Source: JBBCJM01 sp037190175 (GTDB lineage Bacteria; Pseudomonadota; Alphaproteobacteria; Rhodobacterales; Rhodobacteraceae). Taken from it: 48,295 bases of DNA. The position numbers were made by a program, and so were the translations under genes. The first letter of the stretch is position 1; the number at the start of each line of letters is the position of its first letter. The DNA is taken from the NCBI GenBank assembly GCA_037190175.1, contig JBBCJM010000203.1, positions 1 to 48,295 of the forward strand, read 5' to 3'. This document shows, one piece after another, positions 8,379-16,350 of the stretch. The notes beneath the pieces were generated by a model. It saw only the letters and a program-made list of their open reading frames with translations, ran no database searches and was not told where the DNA came from.

Positions 8379-8689
8379 TGAACGCCTTCGCCGCCGCCGT
8401 GGGCGCGCTCTTCGCCGATCCGAACATCGGCCTGGACGCAGTCTACATCGCCGACGGCGGCGCGCCCGCTCTGGTGCGCGTCGTCGCCCGGCGTGCCGAT
8501 GCGATCAGCGATTTCGGCGACGCGCGGCTCTGGTCCGAAACCACCCGGATCGACCTGCGCGTGGCCGAGGTGCCGAGCCCGCGCCCCGGCGACAGGATCG
8601 AGATCGACGGTGACGCCTTCCTGATCCAGGGAGAGCCCGTCCGCGACCGCGAACGGCTCGTCTGGACCGTGGATCTGAGGCCCGCATGA
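8378..8689 (+). CDS. Head-tail attachment protein (gpFII-like)
   Basis: A 103-residue protein (MNAFAAAVGALFADPNIGLDAVYI...) with a C-terminal beta segment of the form RPGDRIEIDGDAFLIQGEPVRDRERLVWTVDL. That pattern, a small beta-barrel ending in a measured-quantity-like strand, matches the gpFII/head closure family. Its place after the decoration protein and before the DUF6441 and terminator-like genes agrees with a head-tail joining role. ATG at 8378 overlaps the previous stop, and its own stop overlaps the next start by 4 bases. Family membership is inferred, not certain. Confidence 0.7.
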   Translation: MNAFAAAVGALFADPNIGLDAVYIADGGAPALVRVVARRADAISDFGDARLWSETTRIDLRVAEVPSPRPGDRIEIDGDAFLIQGEPVRDRERLVWTVDLRPA

Positions 8690-9312
8690 AACTCGGCGTC
8701 AGCATCGTCGGCGATATCGTCCGCCTGATGGACGCGGAGGTGAAGGCCGGGGAGAAGGCCGTCACCACGGCGATGCGCGATGCCGGGACCGGCCTCAAGA
8801 CCGCCTGGCGCGCGCAGATCACCGGCGCGGGGCTCGGCGCGCGGCTTGCCCGCACCATCCGGTCGGAAGTCTATCCCAAGGGCCAGCCGAGCCTCAACGC
8901 TGCCGCGCTGGTCTGGTCGAAGGCCCCGGTGATCATCGGCGCTCACGATACCGGCCTGCTGATCCGCTCGAAGAACGGGTTCTGGCTTGCGATCCCGACG
9001 CCTGCGGCGGGCAAATCCCTACGCGGCGGGCGGATCACTCCCGGTGAATGGGAACGTCGCACAGGCTTGCGCCTGCGCTTCGTCTATCGGCGCACGGGGC
9101 CGAGCCTGCTCGTCGCCGAGGGACGACTGAACAAGAAGGGCCGTGCCGTGGCATCGCGGTCGAAGACCGGCCGAGGACTGACCACCGTGCCGATCTTCCT
9201 GCTGGTCCCGCAGGTCAGGCTGCCGAAACGGCTGAACCTCGCGCGGGATGCCGAACGGGCGCGCGATGCGGTGCCGGGGCTGATCGTGACGAACTGGGTG
9301 GATGCCGGATGA
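8686..9312 (+). CDS. DUF6441 family tail protein
   Basis: A 208-residue basic protein (MKLGVSIVGDIVRLMDAEVKAGEKAVTTAM...) of the type found between head-closure and tail-terminator genes in rhodobacteral prophages. The N-terminal helix followed by a basic region (RRTGLRLRFVYRRTGPSLLVAEG) resembles minor tail proteins of the gpZ/HK97-gp10 position. Its role is inferred as tail completion. It is the last gene before the inserted toxin-antitoxin cassette, with only 3 bases between its stop and the opposing antitoxin stop. Confidence 0.7.
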   Translation: MKLGVSIVGDIVRLMDAEVKAGEKAVTTAMRDAGTGLKTAWRAQITGAGLGARLARTIRSEVYPKGQPSLNAAALVWSKAPVIIGAHDTGLLIRSKNGFWLAIPTPAAGKSLRGGRITPGEWERRTGLRLRFVYRRTGPSLLVAEGRLNKKGRAVASRSKTGRGLTTVPIFLLVPQVRLPKRLNLARDAERARDAVPGLIVTNWVDAG

Positions 9313-9315
9313 AGA

Positions 9316-9687
9316 TTACGGACGGGCAGCAGCAGCGTCGGCGCGTTCTCCACGCCGCCGACCGCGGGATTCATCGATATCGCCAAGCCCGTCGAGTGCG
9401 ACTGGCTCCTTGCCGGGAAACTCGACCGTCAGCTTCAGCGAGCCACCCATGGCGCGGACGTAGCTCGCGAGCGTCGAGAGAAGGAGATCGCTCTGGCGCT
9501 CGTATTTCGCGACGGTCGCCTGTTGGACCCCCAAGGCTTCGGCAAGCTGCACCTGCGTCAGTTCCCGCGCCTTGCGCAGTTCCTGCAAGGTCAGGTACTC
9601 GGTTTGCAGACGATCGGCCTCGGCTTCGATCCTTGCACGGCGTGCCGGGTCGAGGCTTGCGAGCTTGTCCTGAAGGCTGCGTGCCAT
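9316..9687 (-). CDS. HigA-like antitoxin, XRE family
   Basis: A 123-residue protein whose core is a Cro/CI helix-turn-helix: LRKARELTQVQLAEALGVQQATVAKYERQ (about 38-66), then LLLSTLASYVRAMGGSLKLTVEFPG, typical of antitoxins of the HigA/MqsA-like group. I chose the ATG at 9687 because AAAGG then sits 9 bases upstream; the ATG at 9696 directly abuts it. The gene starts 5 bases after the toxin stop, giving toxin-first higBA order. It probably neutralises the toxin and represses the promoter at 10069-10097. The C-terminal tail is Arg/Ala-rich and disordered. Confidence 0.88.
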   Translation of the reverse strand: MARSLQDKLASLDPARRARIEAEADRLQTEYLTLQELRKARELTQVQLAEALGVQQATVAKYERQSDLLLSTLASYVRAMGGSLKLTVEFPGKEPVALDGLGDIDESRGRRRGERADAAAARP

Positions 9688-9692
9688 GATCG

Positions 9693-10046
9693 TCATCCTT
9701 TCCGTCTGGCCAGGTGGCGGTCGAACCGCTCATCGGCCCGCGCGATCAGTTGCTTGTAGAAGCGCTTCTCGCTGCTACCCGACTTGTCCCCGCCGACGAG
9801 CAGGATCGCCTGCCGGTCGGGATCGAAAGCGAAGGCGATGCGCCAGACGCCGCCGGCGGCGCTGCAGCGCAACTCCTTCATGTTCGCGTGCTTCGACCCG
9901 GTCAGGGTGTCGGCATGCGGACGTCCGAGCGACGGTCCCTCACGCTCGAGGAGCAGCACTCGGGCGAAGATCGCGTCCTGAACCTCCTCGTCGAGTTCGT
10001 CGAACTCCGGCTCGAACTCGTCGGCGAAGGAAACGGTCCAGAGCAT
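9693..10046 (-). CDS. HigB/RelE-type toxin
   Basis: A 117-residue protein of the RelE/ParE superfamily HigB (Gp49-like) group. It begins MLWTVSFADEFEPEFDELDEEVQDAI, continues with LGRPHADTLTGSKHANMKELRC, then GGVWRIAFAFDPDRQAILLVGGDKSG and KRFYKQLIARADERFD. These are the family's conserved LR, WR-FAFDP and ILL-GGDK blocks. Members cut mRNA on the ribosome. AGGA lies 7 bases upstream of the ATG. It is co-transcribed with the antitoxin and points against the late operon, so it is likely an independently expressed moron of the prophage. Confidence 0.9.
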   Translation of the reverse strand: MLWTVSFADEFEPEFDELDEEVQDAIFARVLLLEREGPSLGRPHADTLTGSKHANMKELRCSAAGGVWRIAFAFDPDRQAILLVGGDKSGSSEKRFYKQLIARADERFDRHLARRKG

Positions 10047-10066
10047 GCGATCCTCATGTCTTGGAA

Positions 10067-10097
10067 GCTATATAGCCTTGAAGCACTAATCTTGCAA
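10067..10097 (-). promoter_or_regulatory. Toxin-antitoxin promoter with operator palindrome
   Basis: On the minus strand TTGCAA (10092-10097) and TATATA (10069-10074) are separated by exactly 17 bases, a near-consensus sigma-70 promoter, ending about 23 bases upstream of the toxin ATG. The perfect palindrome GCTATATAGC (10067-10076) covers the -10 box, the expected place for antitoxin autorepression. Confidence 0.7.
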
Positions 10098-10116
10098 GAA
10101 TGGCGCGAGCATCCCT

Positions 10117-10536
10117 ATGCCCACCACCCGCGAAACCATCCTCGCCGCGCTGCACGCGCGGCTTTCGGCGCTGCCCGCCACCGCCCTGCGCGGCGAGATG
10201 CTGCCCGAGCGCGTTCCGGCCGAGGGCCTGCTGATCCTGCGCGACGGCGAGCCGGGTGAGCCCGAGGTGACGCTGTCGCCCCTGCGCTACCATTACCAGC
10301 ACCGCGCCGAGATCGAGGCCGTGGTGCAGGGCGCGAGCCGGGACACGGCTTTTGATACGCTCTGCGCCAGTACCGGCGCGGCGCTTGCCGCCGACCGCAC
10401 GCTAGGCGGGCTTTGCGACTGGGTCGAGGCGGAAGCCCCGCAGTCGGTCGATCTGCCGGTGGACGGCGCGGCCAGCCTGAAGGCGGCCGTGATTCCGGTG
10501 ATACTGCATTATTCCACGGCCGATCCACTGGCCTGA
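10117..10536 (+). CDS. Tail terminator-like protein (gpU position)
   Basis: A 139-residue protein (MPTTRETILAALHARLSALP...) with the layout of minor tail/terminator proteins. A short N-terminal helix with ETILAAL is followed by a beta core (GLLILRDGEPGEPEVTLSPLRYHYQHRAEIEAVVQ), a DTLCASTGAALAADRTLGGLCDWVE stretch, and an end in ILHYSTADPLA. The family measures or caps the tail tube. It sits just before the tail tube gene. Some databases label homologues acyl-CoA transferase, which the sequence does not support. The ribosome-binding site is weak. Confidence 0.75.
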   Translation: MPTTRETILAALHARLSALPATALRGEMLPERVPAEGLLILRDGEPGEPEVTLSPLRYHYQHRAEIEAVVQGASRDTAFDTLCASTGAALAADRTLGGLCDWVEAEAPQSVDLPVDGAASLKAAVIPVILHYSTADPLA

Positions 10537-10560
10537 CCCCACCGACAACAGGAGAACGAC

Positions 10561-11505
10561 ATGGCACGCGCGCAAGGGGCGCGGGCGCGGATGGCGCTTG
10601 CGTTCGAGACGACCTATGGCACCGCACCGGCGAGCGGCTATACGCGGATGCCCTTCGCCAGCACCTCCCTCGGGGCAGAACAGCCGCTGCTGAACTCGGA
10701 GCTTCTGGGCTACGGCCGCGATCCTCTCGCGCCCGTCAAGGACGCGGTCACCGCCGATGGCGATGTGGTGGTGCCGATCGACGCCGAAGCTTTCGGCTTC
10801 TGGCTGAAGGCGGCGTTCGGCGCGCCTGTCACCACCGGCAGCGCACCGGGTCCATATACCCATACCTTCCAGTCGAGCTCCTGGACGCTGCCCTCGATGG
10901 CGATCGAGACCGCCATGCCCGAGGTGCCGCGCTACGCGATGTATTCCGGCGTGGTGCTTGACCAGCTCAGCTGGCAGATGCAGCGCGCGGGCCTGCTCAC
11001 CGCCACGGCGCGGCTGGTGGCGCAGGGTGAGACGGTGGCCACCACCAGCGGCGCAGGAACGCCGGCGGAACTCAACCTGATCCGCTTCGGGCATTTCAAC
11101 GGCGCGATCAAACGCAACGGCACCGCCTTGGGCAACGTGATCTCGACCGAGATTACTTATGCCAACAACCTCGACCGGATCGAGACCATCCGCGCTGATG
11201 GCATGATCGACGGCGCCGATCCCTCCATTGCTGCACTCACTGGCCGCACCGAGGTGCGCTTTGCCGACAGCACACTGGTCAGCCAGGCGATCAACGGCAC
11301 GCCCTGTGAGCTTGAGTTTTCCTACTCGCTGATCTCCGGCGAAAGCCTGACCGTCACCGCCCACGCCGTCTATCTGCCGCGTCCCCGGATCGAGATCGGC
11401 GGGCCACAGGGCATCCAGGCCAGTTTCGACTGGCAGGCCGCCCGCGACGCCACGCTCGGGCGGATGTGCACCGCCGTTCTCGTCAACGACATCGAGGAAT
11501 ATTGA
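10561..11505 (+). CDS. Phage tail tube protein
   Basis: A 314-residue protein. The N-terminus (GARARMALAFETTYGTAPASGYTRMPF) and the repeated small beta-strand pattern match the long-tail tube subunit family (lambda gpV/phage_tube type). It includes TARLVAQGETV, NGTALGNVISTEITYANNLDRIETIR and ISGESLTVTAHAVYLPRP. Hexamers of this protein stack to form the tail tube. CAGGAGAACGAC before the ATG is a good ribosome-binding site. It precedes the chaperone and tape measure genes, as in all siphoviruses. Confidence 0.88.
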   Translation: MARAQGARARMALAFETTYGTAPASGYTRMPFASTSLGAEQPLLNSELLGYGRDPLAPVKDAVTADGDVVVPIDAEAFGFWLKAAFGAPVTTGSAPGPYTHTFQSSSWTLPSMAIETAMPEVPRYAMYSGVVLDQLSWQMQRAGLLTATARLVAQGETVATTSGAGTPAELNLIRFGHFNGAIKRNGTALGNVISTEITYANNLDRIETIRADGMIDGADPSIAALTGRTEVRFADSTLVSQAINGTPCELEFSYSLISGESLTVTAHAVYLPRPRIEIGGPQGIQASFDWQAARDATLGRMCTAVLVNDIEEY

Positions 11506-11507
11506 CC

Positions 11508-11945
11508 ATGATCCGTCTCGATCTTTCCGCCGGGCCGAAATGGCTCGATCTCGGCCACGGCCTGCGCCTGCACGTCCTGCCCGTCACCACCGCGATCATG
11601 GTGGCCGCACGCAACGACCCAGTTGTCGAAGCACTGCCCGAAGGGGCGAGCAAGGAGGAGCAGGCGCTGGTCATGGCCAAGGCCGTCGCCCGCCGCGTGG
11701 TCTCCGACTGGGAGGGCGTCGGCGATGCCGATGGCGATCCAGTTCCCGTCACACCGGAAGGGATCGACGCGCTTCTCGACATCTGGCCGGTGTTCGAGGC
11801 CTTCCAGACCCGCTGCCTTGCGCCGCACCTGATGCTGGACGCCGAAAAAAACGTCTCCGCGCTCTCGCCGAATGGCACTTCGGAGGGGGCGAAAGCTACT
11901 GCAACGCCTGCCAAGGCCCGTGTCCGGACTGCCCGTCGCGGCTGA
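11508..11945 (+). CDS. Tail assembly chaperone, short form (gpG-like)
   Basis: A 145-residue protein, MIRLDLSAGPKWLDLGHGLRLHVLPVTT..., directly after the tail tube gene. It fits the gpG position: a small, mostly helical protein expressed just before the tape measure, which it coats during tail assembly. Its last 30 residues (from the slip site at 11846-11852) are Ala/Thr/Arg-rich and of low complexity. That is expected if most conserved sequence of the longer form lies in the -1 frame. ATG at 11508 follows the tail tube stop after 2 bases. Confidence 0.8.
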   Translation: MIRLDLSAGPKWLDLGHGLRLHVLPVTTAIMVAARNDPVVEALPEGASKEEQALVMAKAVARRVVSDWEGVGDADGDPVPVTPEGIDALLDIWPVFEAFQTRCLAPHLMLDAEKNVSALSPNGTSEGAKATATPAKARVRTARRG

Positions 11946-12205
11946 ACCGTCCGGAAACTCAAGAGGGTTGGCAGGTCTGGGATCTGGCGCAGCGCCTGAA
12001 CGGGCAGCTGCGCATCGCCGCCGGCGTAGGCGGCGCCACGGTGCTCGGCTGGGACATGACGGCGGCACTCGCCTTGGCGCAAGCACTCGGGGTCGATCCG
12101 CTGATCGCCGCCGAATGCCTGCCCGAGATCGAGGCGGTGATGGTCCGCAAGCTCAATGAACAGATGGCGTCCGGCGACCGGTCGTCGCCGGGGCCGGGTC
12201 GATGA
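11508..12205 (+). CDS. Tail assembly chaperone, long form (gpG-T-like) made by -1 frameshift
   Basis: Slippage at 11846-11852 would join the first 115 codons to a -1 frame tail of 117 residues ending at 12205. The tail contains CNACQGPCPDC, then GWQVWDLAQRLNGQLRIAAGVGG and ALALAQALGVDPLIAAECLPEIEAVM, a clearly protein-like, helical sequence. This frame has no ATG or suitable start between the slip site and that domain, so it needs the frameshift to be translated. In lambda, gpGT links the tape measure to tube subunits through its T part. The Cys pair pattern could bind zinc. Confidence 0.75.
11846..11852 (+). promoter_or_regulatory. -1 ribosomal frameshift slip site A AAA AAC
   Basis: The heptamer AAAAAAC is in exact slippery register with the zero frame of the chaperone gene (codons AAA 11847-11849, AAC 11850-11852). 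A one-base backward slip leads into the open frame that ends at 12205. It lies between the tail tube and tape measure genes, where siphoviruses have conserved frameshifts. Confidence 0.75.
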
Positions 12206-12249
12206 ACCCGGCCCACCAGCCTCGTCCCGCGCTTCAGGAAAATTGATCC

Positions 12250-14391
12250 ATGGCTCAGAAACGCGTCTCCGTCCGCCTCGTCGCCGAGGGCGGCCGGCAG
12301 GTGAAGGCCGAGTTTCAGGGGATTGGGGACGCGGGCGAGAACAATTTCAAGCGGATCGAGCGGCAGGCCGACATCACCGGCCAGGTCGTGCGCCGGGTCG
12401 TAAGCATTCTCGGTGCGGCGATCAGCACGCGCCAGCTCGTCGCCTATGCCGACCAGTGGACCGACCTGCGTTCGCGTGTCGATCTTGCCACCGGCTCGCA
12501 GGAAGCAGGCGCAGCGGTCATGGACCGGCTCGCTGCCATGGCGCGCCGGACCTATTCGAGCCTCGGGCAGACCACGGAGTCCTGGCTCGCCAATGCCACG
12601 GCGCTGCGCGAGTTGGGGCTGTCGACTACGGAATCGCTGGATTTCACAGAGGCGCTGAACAACGCCATGGTTGTCTCGGGCGCGCGGGCGGAGCGTGCGG
12701 CTTCGATCCAGAATGCGCTCTCCAAGGCCATGGCCCTCGGCACTCTCAGCGGAGACAACCTCAATACCGTGATCCAGAGCGGTGGGCGGTTGGCGGAACT
12801 TCTGGCCTCCGAGCTCGGCACCACCGTCTCGGGCCTGCGCACCCTCGGCCAGCAGGGCGCGATCACCGGCGATGTCATCCGCACTGCGCTGGTCGGCAAT
12901 CTCGAACTGCTGCGCGGGGAAGCCGACAGCATGCCGGCCACCATCGGCGATGCCTTCACGCTGATCGGCAACGCTGCCCTGCAGCTGGTCGGGACCTGGG
13001 ATCAGATGGCGGGCGCTTCCTCGGCGGTGGCCGAGGGGCTGATCCTGCTGGCCGACAATCTGGAAAGGCTCGCCGCCATCGGCATCGCCTTCGCCGGCTT
13101 CATGGCCGGACGCTGGGTCGCAGCCTTCGTCGCCGCCCGTGTCGCGACCTTCGGCCTGTCGGGTGCGCTCACGCTGCTGCGGGGCGCCATCATCCGCACC
13201 GGGATCGGCGCGCTGATCGTCGGCGCAGGCGAGCTGATCTACTGGTTCGGCCAGCTCGTGAAGGGCGCAGGCGGCTTCGGCGCGGCACTCGAGCTGATGG
13301 GCAACGTGGCGCGCGCCGTCTGGGACGGGATCAAGGCCACGCTCGGCTCCTTCGTGGACGACTTCCGCGCCTTGCGCGCCGACATCGAGGCGATTTGGCT
13401 GCGGCTGATGGCGTTTCTGTCGAACAAATGGGCCGATTTCCTCGGCACCATCGGTCCGACCTTCAACGCGGTCACCGAGACGATCGGTGCGGACGCGCGG
13501 ATCGACTGGTACGGGGCACAATCCTACGCCTCGATGCTCGATCACGCCGCGAGCAATGCCGGGGTGATGGCCGACCGCTATCGCCAGCGCGCGGCCGAGA
13601 CCCGCGCCGGGGCGTTCGAGGGTGTCGGCGCGGCGATGCAGGCGCTGCGCGATGCGCTGAGCGGGGACACCGAGAACCCGCTGGACGAGGCCGCCGCATC
13701 GGCCGACCGGGTGACGGAGGCGCTGGACGATGCCGGTGCGGCTGCCGGTCGTGCCGGGGCGGCCGGGCGCAGCGCCGGAGAGGAGGCCCGCGCCGGGGCC
13801 GAGGCTGCCGCGACCGGTTGGGCGATGGTGAGCCAGACGCTCGCCGACTATGCTTTGAGGGCGCGCGACATCGGTGGCGATATCGGCAACGCGCTGGTTG
13901 GCGCGTTCCGTGGCGCCGAGAACGCCATCGGCGAGTTCGTGAAGACCGGCAAGCTGAAGTTCGGTGATCTCGTCACCTCGCTGATCGCAGATCTGGCAAA
14001 GCTCGCGGCGCGGCGCTTCATCCTGGGGCCGCTTGCGGGTGTGCTCTCGGGCGCTCTGGGCAATCTCGGCGGCGGAATTCTCGCCGACATCCTGCACGCG
14101 GGCGGCGTGGTCGGATCACAGGGTCCGGGCCGCATGGTGCCCGCGCTCGCTTTCGCGGGCGCACGCCGCATGCATTCCGGTGGCTGGGCCGGGCTCCGAC
14201 CGGACGAGGTGCCGGCGATCCTGCAAAGGGGCGAGCGGGTGCTCTCGCGCCGCGAGGCGGCAGGTTACGGCAATGGCGGCAGTGTCACAGTGAACATCAA
14301 CGCCCGCGATGCCGAGAGCTTCCGGCAGTCCCGCACGCAGATCGCGGCCGATATCGCCCGCGCAGTCTCGCTCGGACGAAGGGGGATGTGA
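12250..14391 (+). CDS. Tail tape measure protein
   Basis: A 713-residue protein with an N-terminal tape-measure domain (RVSVRLVAEGGRQVKAEFQGI, then ATALRELGLSTTESLDFTEALNNAM). A hydrophobic stretch near 270-320 may aid DNA injection, and a long helical, Ala-rich section runs about 440-520. It ends with the lambda gpH-like C-terminus (FGDLVTSLIADLAKLAARRFILGPLAG, HSGGWAGLRPDEVPAILQRGERVLSR). At 0.15 nm per residue this predicts a tail of roughly 107 nm (inference). Its TGA overlaps the next ATG by one base. Confidence 0.93.
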   Translation: MAQKRVSVRLVAEGGRQVKAEFQGIGDAGENNFKRIERQADITGQVVRRVVSILGAAISTRQLVAYADQWTDLRSRVDLATGSQEAGAAVMDRLAAMARRTYSSLGQTTESWLANATALRELGLSTTESLDFTEALNNAMVVSGARAERAASIQNALSKAMALGTLSGDNLNTVIQSGGRLAELLASELGTTVSGLRTLGQQGAITGDVIRTALVGNLELLRGEADSMPATIGDAFTLIGNAALQLVGTWDQMAGASSAVAEGLILLADNLERLAAIGIAFAGFMAGRWVAAFVAARVATFGLSGALTLLRGAIIRTGIGALIVGAGELIYWFGQLVKGAGGFGAALELMGNVARAVWDGIKATLGSFVDDFRALRADIEAIWLRLMAFLSNKWADFLGTIGPTFNAVTETIGADARIDWYGAQSYASMLDHAASNAGVMADRYRQRAAETRAGAFEGVGAAMQALRDALSGDTENPLDEAAASADRVTEALDDAGAAAGRAGAAGRSAGEEARAGAEAAATGWAMVSQTLADYALRARDIGGDIGNALVGAFRGAENAIGEFVKTGKLKFGDLVTSLIADLAKLAARRFILGPLAGVLSGALGNLGGGILADILHAGGVVGSQGPGRMVPALAFAGARRMHSGGWAGLRPDEVPAILQRGERVLSRREAAGYGNGGSVTVNINARDAESFRQSRTQIAADIARAVSLGRRGM

Positions 14392-15017
14392 TGGCATTCC
14401 ACGAGGTCCGGTTTCCGGACGACATCAGCCGCGGCGCGCGCGGCGGACCCGAGCGACGCACCCAGATCGTCGAGCTGGCTTCGGGCGACGAGGAGCGCAA
14501 CGCCAGCTGGGCCAACTCGCGCCGCCGCTATGACGTGGCCTACGGCATCCGTCGCGCCGACGATCTCGCCGCTGTCGTGGCCTTTTTCGAGGCGCGGAAC
14601 GGCCGCCTGCACGGATTCCGCTTCAAGGACTGGGGCGATCACAAGTCCTGCCTGCCGTCGGGCACGCCGTCGCCGACCGACCAAGCGATCGGCACCGGCG
14701 ACGGCACGACGACCGCCTTCCAGCTGGTGAAGCAATACGCCTCCGGGGCGCAATCCTGGACGCGCGCCATCGCCAAGCCGGTGGCGGGCACCGTGCGCAT
14801 CGCGCTCGGCGGCGTCGAGCAGCCCTCCGGCTGGTCCGTCGACACCACGACCGGCGTGGTCAGCTTCGGCGCCGCGCCGGGCGCTGGCGTCGCGATCACC
14901 GCGGGCTTCGAGTTCGACGTGCCCGTCCGCTTCGACACCGACGTGCTCGACGTGACGCTCGACCTCGAGCGGCTCGGCTCGATCACCTCCATCCCGTTGC
15001 TGGAACTGCGCCGATGA
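14391..15017 (+). CDS. DUF2460 distal tail protein (GTA gp12-like)
   Basis: A 208-residue protein with the family hallmarks FHEVRFPDDISRGARGGPERRT, then FFEARNGRLHGFRFKDWGDHKS and the C-terminal FDVPVRFDTDVLDVTLD. In the Rhodobacter capsulatus gene transfer agent the equivalent gene encodes the distal tail protein at the tube end. I chose the ATG at 14391, overlapping the tape measure stop. It starts a four-gene GTA-type tail tip block, each gene overlapping or nearly touching the next. Confidence 0.92.
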   Translation: MAFHEVRFPDDISRGARGGPERRTQIVELASGDEERNASWANSRRRYDVAYGIRRADDLAAVVAFFEARNGRLHGFRFKDWGDHKSCLPSGTPSPTDQAIGTGDGTTTAFQLVKQYASGAQSWTRAIAKPVAGTVRIALGGVEQPSGWSVDTTTGVVSFGAAPGAGVAITAGFEFDVPVRFDTDVLDVTLDLERLGSITSIPLLELRR

Positions 15018-15898
15018 AATCCCTCGACCCCGAACTGCAAGCCCATCTCGGCGGGGGCACGACCACACTCGCCTGGTGCTGGCGGATCGCCCGCGCCGAT
15101 GGCGCGAGTTTCGGCTTCACCGACCATGACCGGACGCTGAGCTTCGATGGCACCGATTTCGAGCCCGAGAGCGGGCTGACCGCCTCCGAGGTCCGCTCGG
15201 GCTCGGACCTGTCGGTCGATGCGCAGGATGCCGAAGGCGTGCTGACCTCCGATCGGATCACCGAGGCCGACATTCTCGACGGCCGCTGGGACAACGCCGA
15301 GGTCGAGGTCTGGCGTGTGAACTGGGCCGACACCGGCCAGCGCGTCCTGATGCGCCGCGGGGCCATCGGCCAGATCCGGCGCGGGCGGCTCGCCTTCGTC
15401 GCGGAGGTCCGCTCGCTCGCCCATGCCTTGGGCCAGACGGTCGGGCGGACCTTCCAGGCGACCTGCGATGCCGCGCTAGGCGATGCGCGCTGCGGCGTCG
15501 ATCTTGAGGACCCCGCCTACAAGGGGACGGGCGCCGTCATCGATCTCCTGCGCGACCGGGCCTTCACCGCCTCGGGACTCGGCGGGTTCGAGACCGGCTG
15601 GTTCACCTTCGGGACCATCGAATGGACCAGTGGCTCCAACGCGGGGCGTCGGGCCGAGGTTCTCGGCCATGATGTGACGGACGGCATCGCCGTGCTGACC
15701 CTTCTCGAGGCGCCGGTGCGCGAGATCTCCGAGGGCAATGCCTTCACCATCCGTGCGGGCTGCGATAAGCGGATCGAGACCTGCGGCGCCAGGTTCGCCA
15801 ACACGGCCAACTTCCGGGGGTTCCCGCACATCCCCGGCCAGGATGCCGTGCTGCGCTACGCCACCAAGGATGGCGGCCACGAGGGAGGCGTGCTGTGA
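15014..15898 (+). CDS. DUF2163 baseplate hub protein (GTA gp13-like)
   Basis: A 294-residue protein of the DUF2163/BR0599 family. The N-terminal half (SFGFTDHDRTLSFDGTDFEPESGLTASE) forms the hub domain. The C-terminal part has four spaced cysteines (Cys151, Cys160, Cys250, Cys257) in the contexts CDAALGDARCGV and GCDKRIETCGARF. Hub proteins of this class and lambda gpL bind an iron-sulfur cluster, and these cysteines fit that role. It overlaps both neighbours by 4 bases. Confidence 0.93.
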   Translation: MKSLDPELQAHLGGGTTTLAWCWRIARADGASFGFTDHDRTLSFDGTDFEPESGLTASEVRSGSDLSVDAQDAEGVLTSDRITEADILDGRWDNAEVEVWRVNWADTGQRVLMRRGAIGQIRRGRLAFVAEVRSLAHALGQTVGRTFQATCDAALGDARCGVDLEDPAYKGTGAVIDLLRDRAFTASGLGGFETGWFTFGTIEWTSGSNAGRRAEVLGHDVTDGIAVLTLLEAPVREISEGNAFTIRAGCDKRIETCGARFANTANFRGFPHIPGQDAVLRYATKDGGHEGGVL

Positions 15899-16341
15899 CG
15901 CAACCTCTCGCATCGGCCGACCCCGCGCGTGTCGTCGCCGTCGCACGCTCCTGGCTCGGCACGCCGTATCACGATCAGGCGAGCCTGCGGGGCGTCGGCT
16001 GTGACTGCCTCGGGCTTGCCCGGGGCGTCTGGCGCGAGGTCGTCGGCCCTGAGGCGTTGCCAATCCCGCCCTACAGCCGCGACTGGGGCGAGACCGGTCC
16101 GCGCGAGGTGCTGGCCGAGGGCGCGCGCGCCATGATGATCGAGGTGTCGCCCGCCGAAGCTGGTCCCGGCGCGCTGGTGCTCTTCCGCATGAAGCCCCGC
16201 GCCATCGCCAAGCATGTCGGGATCCTGACGGGCCCCGACAGCTTCCTCCACGCCTACGAGCGGCTCGGCGTGATCGAGGAAGCGCTCACCCCATCCTGGC
16301 GGCGGCGCATCGCCTTCGCCTTCCTGTTCCCGCAACGCTGA
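15895..16341 (+). CDS. NlpC/P60 family tail-tip peptidase (GTA gp14-like)
   Basis: A 148-residue cell-wall peptidase. The catalytic Cys38 is in GVGCDCLGLARG, and His107 (AKHVGIL) and His119 (FLHAYE) follow in the family's order. It cleaves peptidoglycan stem peptides to let the tail through the wall during DNA injection. Its position between the hub and the host-specificity protein is the same as in GTA clusters. Length is typical for the phage/GTA version. Confidence 0.93.
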   Translation: MTQPLASADPARVVAVARSWLGTPYHDQASLRGVGCDCLGLARGVWREVVGPEALPIPPYSRDWGETGPREVLAEGARAMMIEVSPAEAGPGALVLFRMKPRAIAKHVGILTGPDSFLHAYERLGVIEEALTPSWRRRIAFAFLFPQR

Positions 16342-16350
16342 GACACCAAC

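Noticed and set aside
11508..12205. Sequencing error as the cause of the broken frame between chaperone parts
   Set aside because: The A7 run could be a miscount, but the exact slippery register and conserved phage position make a programmed frameshift more likely; read data would settle it.
12156..13967. Second rightward open frame of 603 codons over the tape measure gene
   Set aside because: Out of frame with the tape measure protein and almost entirely Arg/Gly/Ala; no domain.
11959..14097. Leftward open frame of 712 codons over the tape measure gene
   Set aside because: Composition (His/Arg/Asp-rich) is that of an antisense shadow; the plus strand carries a convincing tape measure protein.
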